Assembly (NCBI RefSeq): GCF_051257895.1
Contig: NZ_CP194331.1
Location: forward strand, 2,356,001-2,420,000
From: Gallionella straubiae
GTDB taxonomy: Bacteria > Pseudomonadota > Gammaproteobacteria > Burkholderiales > Gallionellaceae
DNA length: 64,000 bases
Direction: 5' to 3'
The notes beneath the pieces were generated by a model, which worked only from the letters and a program-made list of their open reading frames with translations, ran no database searches and was not told the origin of the DNA. Below, in pieces: positions 54,512-62,097 of the stretch. Each line of letters starts with the position of its first letter. Within the stretch, counting starts at the first letter, position 1. The translations under genes and the position numbers were made by a program.

Positions 54512-54916
54512 ATGGTGGATAGATTGGATGACATGCTGAGGTTTCAGCAAACCGCGCTGAGCCTGCGCGCGGCGCGTCAGGAATTGCTGGCTTCCAACAT
54601 CGCGAATGCGGATACGCCGAACTATAAGGCGAGGGATATCGATTTTGCCAGTGCGTTGCGGAATGCCCTGGCGGGCACTTCCACCGAGTTGCCGGTCGTG
54701 CAGACTTCGCCCATGCACCTGGAGGGAAGAGCGGGCGGGGCGATCATGGGGGCGCCGGTGATGTACCGCAAACCGGTTCAGCCGAGCGCCGACGGTAATA
54801 CGGTGGATATGGATGTGGAGCGCGCGCAATTCACCGATAACGCCTTGCGTTACGAGGCCGGCGTCAGGTTTGTCAGCGAGCAGCTGAAGGCCACGTTGGC
54901 CGCGATACAGGGGTAG
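54512..54916 (+). CDS. flgB: Flagellar proximal rod protein FlgB
   Basis: A 134-residue rod subunit in the periplasm, exported by the flagellar apparatus without a signal peptide. The flagellar rod motif reads ELLASNIANADTPNYKARDIDF. ATG 54,512 follows a strong GGAGGGAGG. It is the first gene of the long flgB-to-flgJ run. The C-terminus (VSEQLKATLAAIQG) ends with the usual helix. The length is normal. Confidence 0.96.
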   Translation: MVDRLDDMLRFQQTALSLRAARQELLASNIANADTPNYKARDIDFASALRNALAGTSTELPVVQTSPMHLEGRAGGAIMGAPVMYRKPVQPSADGNTVDMDVERAQFTDNALRYEAGVRFVSEQLKATLAAIQG

Positions 54917-54981
54917 TCGGAGGGTGCTTGGGTGTGCGAGCTTTTTGGCCGAATGGTTCGGGAAACTAATGGAGGCGTGTA

Positions 54982-55386
54982 ATGTCTTTATTCAATATAT
55001 TTAACGTGGCGGGCTCCGGGATGGCGGCGCAATCGCAGCGCCTCAACGTGGTTGCCAGCAATCTGGCGAACGCCGACAGCACCACCAGCGCCAATGGCCA
55101 GCCGTACCGCGCCAAACAGGTGGTGTTCAGCGCGGTGCCGGTGGATGGCGGCAACACACCGGGCGTGAAAGTCACTGGAGTGGTCGAGGATAATTCGCCG
55201 ATGAAAATGGTCTATGACCCCAAGCATCCGATGGCCGATGAGCAGGGCTATGTTGCGATGCCCAACGTGGATGTGGTCGGCGAGATGGTGAATATGATCT
55301 CCGCCTCGCGCGCCTACCAGAATAACGTAGACGTGATGAATACATCGAAGACGCTGTTGCTCAAGACGCTGACCATCGGCCAGTAA
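54982..55386 (+). CDS. flgC: Flagellar proximal rod protein FlgC
   Basis: A 134-residue rod subunit. The N-terminal motif is MSLFNIFNVAGSGMAAQSQR, then VVASNLANADST. The C-terminal helix is VGEMVNMISASRAYQNNVDV, shared by rod and hook proteins. It follows flgB by 65 bases and precedes flgD by 32. ATG 54,982 follows GGAGGCG. Confidence 0.97.
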   Translation: MSLFNIFNVAGSGMAAQSQRLNVVASNLANADSTTSANGQPYRAKQVVFSAVPVDGGNTPGVKVTGVVEDNSPMKMVYDPKHPMADEQGYVAMPNVDVVGEMVNMISASRAYQNNVDVMNTSKTLLLKTLTIGQ

Positions 55387-55418
55387 TGTGAAAAAGTAGA
55401 GGTAACGAAAGGAATATC

Positions 55419-56099
55419 ATGATTAACAATACACAGGATGCCGGATCGGCTGCGGCATTGTTTGCTTCATTGAATGCAACTTCCGGTTCGGCAGCGAACG
55501 CATCGGCTGCGGCCAGCACCCAGGACCGCTTCCTGAAGCTGCTGGTTACACAGATGAAAAACCAGAATCCGCTCAATCCCATGGACAACGCGCAAGTGAC
55601 CTCGCAGATGGCGCAGCTCAGCACGGTGACCGGCATCGACAAGCTGAATGTCACCTTGCAGGCACTGAGTGACAGCATGGTGTCCAATCAGTCGCTGCAG
55701 GCGGCAACCATGATCGGGCATGGCGTGCTGGTGCCGGGCAAGGGGGTGGATTTAAGCAATGGCAGCGGGTATGGGGGGATTGAGATGACGGAATCCGCCG
55801 ATAAGGTCGGCATCGCCATCTACGACAAAGGCGGTGCACTGGTGCGCAACATCAATTTGGGCGCGCAGTCGGTTGGCCTGGTCAATTGGCAGTGGGATGG
55901 CAGGGATAATTCCGGCATCGGTGTGGCGGATGGTAGTTATACCTTTGCTGTCGAGGCCATTCAGGCGGGCAATAAAGTGGATGCGACGGCGCTGCAATTC
56001 GGCATGGTGCATAGCGTCACACAAGGCAAGCAGGGAGTCGCGCTGGGCGTCGGGCAACTGGATGGCGTTGCACTGTCGCAAGTCAGGCAGATTCTTTGA
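55419..56099 (+). CDS. flgD: Flagellar hook cap / scaffold protein FlgD
   Basis: A 226-residue protein that caps the growing hook and is lost once the hook is done. The conserved N-terminal FLKLLVTQMKNQNPLNPMDN and QMAQLSTVTGIDKLN are present. The central FlgD Ig-like and tudor-like domains follow (NWQWDGRDNSGIGVADGSYTF). The length is normal. It precedes the hook gene flgE by 65 bases. Confidence 0.97.
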   Translation: MINNTQDAGSAAALFASLNATSGSAANASAAASTQDRFLKLLVTQMKNQNPLNPMDNAQVTSQMAQLSTVTGIDKLNVTLQALSDSMVSNQSLQAATMIGHGVLVPGKGVDLSNGSGYGGIEMTESADKVGIAIYDKGGALVRNINLGAQSVGLVNWQWDGRDNSGIGVADGSYTFAVEAIQAGNKVDATALQFGMVHSVTQGKQGVALGVGQLDGVALSQVRQIL

Positions 56100-56164
56100 G
56101 TTACAGCAATACACTGCAGGGTGTGCGCAGCACATCCTGATGTGTTAATCACGAGGAGAGTATC

Positions 56165-57634
56165 ATGAGTTTTCAGCAAGGTTTGAGCGGCCTGAATTTA
56201 TCGTCCAAACAACTGGACGTGATCGGCAATAACGTAGCGAATGCGAGCACGGTCGGCTTCAAGCAATCGCAGGCGCAGTTTGCCGATATGTATGCGGCAT
56301 CCCTTGCGGGTAGCGGTGCGGCGCAGATAGGTACGGGCGGCAAGTTGGCGGGCGTGATGCAACAATTCACTCAGGGGAATATCACCAACACCAACAATCC
56401 GCTGGATACTGCGATCAGTGGGCAGGGATTCTTCCGCGTGGTCGATCAGAGCGGCAATATCTCTTTTACCCGCAATGGCCAATTCCAGGTGGACAAGAGC
56501 GGCTTCATCGTCAACAACCAGGGACACCAGGTGTCTGGCTATATGCCGGACGCAAACGGATTGATCATTGCCGGTCAACCTCTGCCGATACAGATCAGTG
56601 CGGCTGATTTGGCGCCCCGGCAGACGGCTAACGTGGTGGTTGGGGTGAATCTCGATTCGCGCGAGGCGACGCCGGTAACCCTGACCTTCAATCCGCTCGA
56701 TCCGACATCCTACAACAGATCAACCCCGACGACGGTCTACGACAGCCTTGGCACGAGCCATGTCGGATTGCTGTACTTTCAAAGGCAACCGATTACCGGG
56801 GCCGCGCTGGCTGCATTGGGGAATTTCTCCATTACAGCCCCAGCCTTGTCCACCATGACGACGACCGGTTCAACGGCCGGGCTGTCGGCTGGCAATACTG
56901 TCACGCTGGGAGCCGTAACTTACACGATCGTTTCTGTCGATAGCGCCACCCAGCTCACTGTTTCGCCTGCTGCTGCCGGCAGCGTGGCGGCGGCTCCGCT
57001 TGCTGCCACCAATGCGCCATCAGCCAACTGGAATACCTATCTGACAATGGACGGGGCGCTGGTGCCGCCTGCCGGTACCGCGCTGACACAGCTTACTTTT
57101 GATACGCTGGGCCGGCTGGCGTCCACCACCCCGGCTTCCACTCCGGTTGGAACCGTGGCTTCGGCGTTATTTACGCCGACGGGAGCCGCAGCCCAGACCC
57201 TTACCTTCAATTTTGCCCAGACCTCCCAATATGGCGGAGCCTTCGGGGTGAACACCCTTACTCAGGATGGTTTTTCCTCGGGACAGCTGAGCGGATTTAG
57301 TACCGGAGCCGACGGGGTAATACTGGGACGTTATACCAATGGACAGTCGCGCGCCCTGGGGCAGATGTTGTTGGCGAACTTCACCAATCCCCAGGGTTTG
57401 CAGCCGGTGGGCAACAACGAATGGGTGGAAACCTCCGCATCCGGCGGCCCGTTGCTTGGCACGCCGGGGTCGAGTTCGCTGGGAGTTTTGCAATCCTCGG
57501 CGGTGGAGGATTCCAATGTGGACCTGACGGCCGAACTGGTAAAAATGATTACGGCGCAGCGCGTCTATGAGGCCAATGCGCAGACCATCAAGGCGCAGGA
57601 TGCGGTGTTGCAGACCTTGGTGAACTTGAGGTAG
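56165..57634 (+). CDS. flgE: Flagellar hook protein FlgE
   Basis: A 489-residue hook subunit. The N-terminal motif is GLNLSSKQLDVIGNNVANAST and the C-terminal motif is LTAELVKMITAQRVYEANAQ. It is longer than the E. coli protein (about 400), owing to a Thr/Ala/Gly-rich insertion near residues 225-290 (STAGLSAGNTVTLGAV and following), which would lie on the hook's outer surface. ATG 56,165 follows GAGGAG. Surface-domain insertions are common in FlgE. Confidence 0.96.
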   Translation: MSFQQGLSGLNLSSKQLDVIGNNVANASTVGFKQSQAQFADMYAASLAGSGAAQIGTGGKLAGVMQQFTQGNITNTNNPLDTAISGQGFFRVVDQSGNISFTRNGQFQVDKSGFIVNNQGHQVSGYMPDANGLIIAGQPLPIQISAADLAPRQTANVVVGVNLDSREATPVTLTFNPLDPTSYNRSTPTTVYDSLGTSHVGLLYFQRQPITGAALAALGNFSITAPALSTMTTTGSTAGLSAGNTVTLGAVTYTIVSVDSATQLTVSPAAAGSVAAAPLAATNAPSANWNTYLTMDGALVPPAGTALTQLTFDTLGRLASTTPASTPVGTVASALFTPTGAAAQTLTFNFAQTSQYGGAFGVNTLTQDGFSSGQLSGFSTGADGVILGRYTNGQSRALGQMLLANFTNPQGLQPVGNNEWVETSASGGPLLGTPGSSSLGVLQSSAVEDSNVDLTAELVKMITAQRVYEANAQTIKAQDAVLQTLVNLR

Positions 57635-57687
57635 TGATGCACAGGGACTTCGGCAAATTGTCGCTATCTGAATAGCGGAGAGGGAAT

Positions 57688-58431
57688 ATGGACAGGCTGA
57701 TCTATACCGCGATGACCGGCGCTTCGCATGTGCTGCAGCAACAGGGGGCGGTGTCGGAGAATCTGGCCAATGCCAGCACGCCCGGGTTTCGCGCCACGCT
57801 GAACACCTTCCGTGCCGTGCCGCTGGTAGGTGATGGCTTGCCGACCCGCACGTTCGTTGTGGATTCCACTGCGGGTTCGGATTTTACGCCGGCGGCTTTC
57901 CAGCCGACCGGACGCGACCTGGACGTGGCGGTTAATGGGCCGGGCTGGATCGCAGTGCAGGGTCCGGATGGCAAGGAGGCCTACACGCGCAATGGCAGTT
58001 TTCAGCTTACGCCAAATGGCGTGCTGCAGACACGCACCGGCCTGAATGTGCTGGGCGATGGTGGTCCGATCACCATTCCGCCGGATACCGAGGTGACCTT
58101 CGCCAAGGACGGCACGATTTCGACCGTGCCGAGCTATGGGCAGATCACGTCGGTGGTCGTCGTTGGCAGGCTGAAACTGGTCAATCCGCCGCCGGAACAA
58201 CTGGAGCGCGGCGGCGACGGGTTGTTCCGCCTGAAAGACGGTACGGTGGCCGCTGCGGATGCGAATGTGGGGGTTGTACCGGGTAATCTGGAAGGCAGCA
58301 ATGTGAATACCGTGGAAGCGATAGTGAGCATGATTTCGCTGGCGCGCAAATTCGACATGCAGATGAAGATGCTGCAGAGCGCGGATAACAATGCGCAACG
58401 GGCCAGCCAGATAATGAGTATTACCGGCTAG
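57688..58431 (+). CDS. flgF: Flagellar proximal rod protein FlgF
   Basis: A 247-residue rod subunit. Typical segments are MDRLIYTAMTGASHVLQQQG, ENLANASTPGFRATL and the C-terminal SNVNTVEAIVSMISLARKFD. It lies 53 bases after flgE. ATG 57,688 follows GGAGAGGG. The length matches other Betaproteobacteria. Confidence 0.97.
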   Translation: MDRLIYTAMTGASHVLQQQGAVSENLANASTPGFRATLNTFRAVPLVGDGLPTRTFVVDSTAGSDFTPAAFQPTGRDLDVAVNGPGWIAVQGPDGKEAYTRNGSFQLTPNGVLQTRTGLNVLGDGGPITIPPDTEVTFAKDGTISTVPSYGQITSVVVVGRLKLVNPPPEQLERGGDGLFRLKDGTVAAADANVGVVPGNLEGSNVNTVEAIVSMISLARKFDMQMKMLQSADNNAQRASQIMSITG

Positions 58432-58493
58432 GAATCGGGGAAGATAATCCCCTGATGTCGGCCATCGACCGATTGTTTTAAAAGGACAAAATC

Positions 58494-59276
58494 ATGATAC
58501 GCTCTTTGTGGATTTCCAAGACCGGCCTGGATGCGCAGCAGACCCAGATGGACGTCATTTCCAACAACTTGGCCAACGTCAGCACTACCGGGTTCAAGCG
58601 CTCGCGAGCAGTATTCGAGGATTTGCTGTATCAGACCATCCGCCAGCCGGGTGCGCAATCTTCGCAGCAAACCCAGATCCCATCAGGCTTGCAGATCGGT
58701 ACCGGGGTACGTCCGGTAGCTTCCGAGCGGATCCATACCCAGGGCAATCTGCAGCTGACCGGAAATCAGTTGGATGTGGCGATCCAGGGCGCCGGTTTCT
58801 TCCAGGTGCTGATGCCGGATGGCACGACATCCTACACTCGCGATGGTTCGTTTCAGACCGACAGCCAGGGGCAACTGGTGACTGCCAGTGGTTTCCCCAT
58901 CCAACCTGCGATCACCATTCCGGCGGGTACCATCAATGTCACGATAGGACGCGATGGAGTGGTCAGCGTCACCCAGCCCGGTGTGACTGCACCGGTACAG
59001 GTAGGGAGCCTGCAACTGGCAACCTTCGTCAACCCGTCCGGCCTGATGAGCGAAGGCGAAAACCTCTACAAGGAAACGGTTTCTTCGGGTACGCCGGCCA
59101 CCAATGTGCCGGGCACCAATGGAGCCGGGCTGTTAAATCAGAGTTATGTGGAAACTTCCAACGTGAACGTGGTCGAAGAGTTGGTAAACATGATTCAGAC
59201 TCAGCGTGCTTATGAGATCAACTCCAAGGCTATTACCACTTCGGATCAGATGCTGCAGCGTTTATCGCAGATTTAG
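58494..59276 (+). CDS. flgG: Flagellar distal rod protein FlgG
   Basis: A 260-residue distal rod subunit, the usual length. MIRSLWISKTGLDAQQTQMD starts the chain, VISNNLANVSTTGFKRSRAV follows, and VNVVEELVNMIQTQRAYEIN lies near the end. It is 62 bases after flgF and ends nine bases before flgH. ATG 58,494 follows AAAGGAC. Confidence 0.98.
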   Translation: MIRSLWISKTGLDAQQTQMDVISNNLANVSTTGFKRSRAVFEDLLYQTIRQPGAQSSQQTQIPSGLQIGTGVRPVASERIHTQGNLQLTGNQLDVAIQGAGFFQVLMPDGTTSYTRDGSFQTDSQGQLVTASGFPIQPAITIPAGTINVTIGRDGVVSVTQPGVTAPVQVGSLQLATFVNPSGLMSEGENLYKETVSSGTPATNVPGTNGAGLLNQSYVETSNVNVVEELVNMIQTQRAYEINSKAITTSDQMLQRLSQI

Positions 59277-59285
59277 GGGCATTCC

Positions 59286-59960
59286 GTGCGTAAATTGCTG
59301 ATCGTCATCCCCGTGCTGCTGGGATTGGTCGCGTGCGCGACCCCTTCCACCGATATACACCAACCGATGACTGCCAGGCCGGTTGACAGGAAAGTGGCTG
59401 CTCCTGTGGATGGGGCGATTTTCCATGCCGGAGCCGGTGAGCGTCCCCTGTTCGAAGACAGGCGCGCGCGCAATATCGGTGACATTCTCACCATCAATAT
59501 CGTGGAGAAAACCGCGGCCAACGACAAGGCGAGCGGCAGCGCCAGCCATAGCGGCACGCTGGCGACGACCACACCGTCGATCACGCGCAATTCTGTGACG
59601 CCCAAGCTGCTGTTTACGGGATTTGGGCTTTCCGGCAGTTCGAGCGGCAAGTTTGCCAATAGTAGCGCCAGCACCGGAGCGGTGGACTTCACGGGAACCA
59701 TCGCGGTGACGGTGATCGAGGTGCTGTCCAACGGCAATCTTCTGGTGAGCGGCGAGAAGCAGGTGGCGATCGACCGCAGCAGCGAATATATCCGTTTCTC
59801 GGGCGTGGTGAATCCGGCCACCATTGCAGCGGGGAATACCGTACAATCGACGCAGGTGGCGGATGCGCACCTCGAATACAAGGGCAGGAGTGGCGTTCTG
59901 GACAGCGCGTCGGTGATGGATGTGTTGGGGCGTTTGTTCCTGTCGGTGCTGCCGTTCTAG
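59286..59960 (+). CDS. flgH: Flagellar L-ring lipoprotein FlgH
   Basis: A 224-residue outer-membrane lipoprotein that forms the L ring. The signal peptide RKLLIVIPVLLGLVAC ends in the lipobox LVAC. FEDRRARNIGDILTINIVEKT and the C-terminal DVLGRLFLSVLPF are typical. The start is GTG 59,286. It is followed by flgI after about 31 bases. Confidence 0.97.
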   Translation: MRKLLIVIPVLLGLVACATPSTDIHQPMTARPVDRKVAAPVDGAIFHAGAGERPLFEDRRARNIGDILTINIVEKTAANDKASGSASHSGTLATTTPSITRNSVTPKLLFTGFGLSGSSSGKFANSSASTGAVDFTGTIAVTVIEVLSNGNLLVSGEKQVAIDRSSEYIRFSGVVNPATIAAGNTVQSTQVADAHLEYKGRSGVLDSASVMDVLGRLFLSVLPF

Positions 59961-59991
59961 GAGCTAGAGCCGAAAATTGGAAAACCGGATA

Positions 59992-61080
59992 ATGAGAAAG
60001 CTCATATTGCTGGCGTTGCTGGTGTTGCCGCTCACGGCAGCGGCGGATCGCATCAAGGATCTGGCCACCATCCAGGGCGTGCGCGATAACCAGTTGATCG
60101 GCTATGGGCTGGTGGTCGGCCTGGACGGCAGCGGTGACCAGACTACGCAAACGCCGTTCACGGTGCAGAGCGTTATCAATATGCTGTCGCAGATGGGAGT
60201 GAACCTGCCTACGGCGACCAGCCTGCAACTCAAGAATGTTGCCGCAGTGATGGTGACTGCTACCTTGCCGCCATTTTCCAAGCCCGGGCAAACCATCGAT
60301 GTGACGGCTTCCTCAATCGGCAATGCCAAGAGCCTGCGCGGCGGAACCCTGCTGATGACACCCCTGAAGGGCGCCGATGGCCAGGTGTATGCGATGGCGC
60401 AAGGCAACGTGCTGGTGGGTGGTGTGGGGGCTGCAGCGGGTGGCTCGTCGGTGCAGGTGAATCATTTGAGTGTGGGCCGGCTGCCGGCCGGTGCGACGGT
60501 AGAGCGCGCCGTTCCGACGCTTTTGGGGCAGGGCGGGTTCATCCACCTGGAATTGAGGAGCACGGACTTTACCACCGCCGCGCGGATCGTCGAGGCGATC
60601 AACGCGCAGATCGCCCCGGAGATGGCGTCGGCGCTGGATGGTCGGGTCATTCAGGTGCGCGCGCCGGCGGGCAATGAGCGCGTCGCTTTCATATCCAGGA
60701 TCGAGAATCTGGAAGTCATTCCGGCACAGGGGATTGCCAAGGTCATCATCAATGCGCGGACCGGATCGGTGGTGATGAATCAGGCCGTGACGCTGGATAC
60801 TTGCGCCGTGGCGCATGGCAACCTGACCGTGGTGATCAGCGCCGAGAGCGCGGTGAGCCAACCGAATGCGCTTTCGCGGGGTCAGACCGTGCAGACCGAG
60901 AAGGCCACCATCGATGTTAAAGCCGATCAGGGCGGCCTGGTGCAACTCTCCAAAGGGGCATCACTGAGCGAAGTGGTCAAGGCGCTTAATTCGATAGGTG
61001 CGACCCCGCAGGATTTGCTGGCGATTCTTCAGGCGATGAAATCATCCGGCGCTTTGCGCGCCGAGTTGGAGATCATCTGA
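59992..61080 (+). CDS. flgI: Flagellar P-ring protein FlgI
   Basis: A 362-residue periplasmic ring protein. The signal peptide (RKLILLALLVLPLTAAA) precedes DRIKDLATIQGVRDNQLIGY, the family's constant start. Later segments GGTLLMTPLKGADGQVYAMA and INARTGSVVMN are intact. ATG 59,992 was chosen because it starts the signal peptide; a TTG 15 bases earlier is in frame. The last base of its stop is the first of flgJ, so the two are coupled. Confidence 0.97.
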   Translation: MRKLILLALLVLPLTAAADRIKDLATIQGVRDNQLIGYGLVVGLDGSGDQTTQTPFTVQSVINMLSQMGVNLPTATSLQLKNVAAVMVTATLPPFSKPGQTIDVTASSIGNAKSLRGGTLLMTPLKGADGQVYAMAQGNVLVGGVGAAAGGSSVQVNHLSVGRLPAGATVERAVPTLLGQGGFIHLELRSTDFTTAARIVEAINAQIAPEMASALDGRVIQVRAPAGNERVAFISRIENLEVIPAQGIAKVIINARTGSVVMNQAVTLDTCAVAHGNLTVVISAESAVSQPNALSRGQTVQTEKATIDVKADQGGLVQLSKGASLSEVVKALNSIGATPQDLLAILQAMKSSGALRAELEII

Positions 61081-61910
61081 TGGTCAACCGGACGGATGCT
61101 TCCGCAAAGCTGGCGCTCGACATGCAGAGCCTGGAGCAGTTGCGGGCGCAGGCCAAGCATTCGCCGGATCAGGCACTCAAGGCGGCGGCGCAGCAGTTCG
61201 AGTCGGTGTTTCTCAATATGATGCTGAAGAGCATGCGCGAAGCCACGCCGCAGGATGGCATGTTCGATAGCGAGCAGACCCGGATGTTCACCGGCATGCT
61301 GGATCAGCAGCTGGCGCAAAACATGGCCAGCCGCGGCGTGGGCTTGGCCGACATCATGGTCAAGCAACTCAGCAGGCAGATGGCTGTAGATCAAGGTCAA
61401 AAAATCGGCGCACAATCTTCAATTAACGCCCTGCCGTCCGCATATAGCGAAAATGCCCAACAGGATTTCGTGAATCGTATGCGGCCGCTTGCCGTACAGG
61501 CCAGTCAGGCAAGTGGCGTGCCGCCGCAACTGATGCTGGGGCAGGCCGCGCTGGAAAGCGGTTGGGGGATGCGCGAAATCCGCATGGCGGATGGCAGCAA
61601 CAGTTTCAACCTGTTTGGCATCAAGGCGAACAGCAGCTGGAACGGCAAGGTGGCGGAGGTGATGACCACCGAGTACCGAAACGGCGTGGCATACAAGCAG
61701 ATTGAAAAATTCCGTGCCTATGCTTCCTATGCCGAGGCATTTCAGGACTATGCCAGTATGATCAGCAACAATCCGCGCTACGCAGGCGTGCTGCAGCAGG
61801 GCGATGCGGTTGGAATGGCGCAGGCCATGCAAAAGGCGGGGTATGCGACCGATCCAAAATACGCCGACAAGCTGGCGAGCATCATGGGCAAGATCGATTT
61901 GGCAGGTTGA
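61080..61910 (+). CDS. flgJ: Rod-building muramidase FlgJ
   Basis: A 276-residue bifunctional protein. The N-terminal part (about 15-110) is the rod-capping domain (AAAQQFESVFLNMMLKSMREA, MLDQQLAQNMASRGVGLAD). The C-terminal part is a glycosidase that opens peptidoglycan, with the catalytic Glu in GQAALESGWGMREI and the segments FNLFGIKANSSWNGK and YRNGVAYKQIEKFRAY. Having both domains is typical of beta- and gammaproteobacteria. It overlaps flgI by one base. Confidence 0.97.
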   Translation: MVNRTDASAKLALDMQSLEQLRAQAKHSPDQALKAAAQQFESVFLNMMLKSMREATPQDGMFDSEQTRMFTGMLDQQLAQNMASRGVGLADIMVKQLSRQMAVDQGQKIGAQSSINALPSAYSENAQQDFVNRMRPLAVQASQASGVPPQLMLGQAALESGWGMREIRMADGSNSFNLFGIKANSSWNGKVAEVMTTEYRNGVAYKQIEKFRAYASYAEAFQDYASMISNNPRYAGVLQQGDAVGMAQAMQKAGYATDPKYADKLASIMGKIDLAG

Positions 61911-62033
61911 TTGCCTCGATGTAACGCCGGTTTATTGGGTTCATTCTGGCCGAGCTTGCCAATATACTGCAATTTATTGATTTTAAATTGATATGTTTTC
62001 CTGCTTAATATTAGCGGGCTAACTCTGCACCCC

Positions 62034-62060
62034 TAAAGAATTGTCCGGCGATGCCGATAA
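62034..62060 (+). promoter_or_regulatory. Sigma-28 promoter of flgK
   Basis: TAAAGAAT (62,034-62,041), 11 bases, then GCCGATAA (62,053-62,060). The -10 box is exact and the -35 keeps TAAAG. It lies 37 bases before flgK, marking a separate late transcript after the early flgB-J run. Confidence 0.9.
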
Positions 62061-62097
62061 TATAACTGAGCCCGTGTGGGCGATTTAAGGAAATATC

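Noticed and set aside
56830..57040. The Thr/Ala-rich insertion in FlgE as a foreign or phase-variable domain
   Set aside because: The frame is intact, no repeats or composition break were seen, and variable surface domains are normal in hook proteins.
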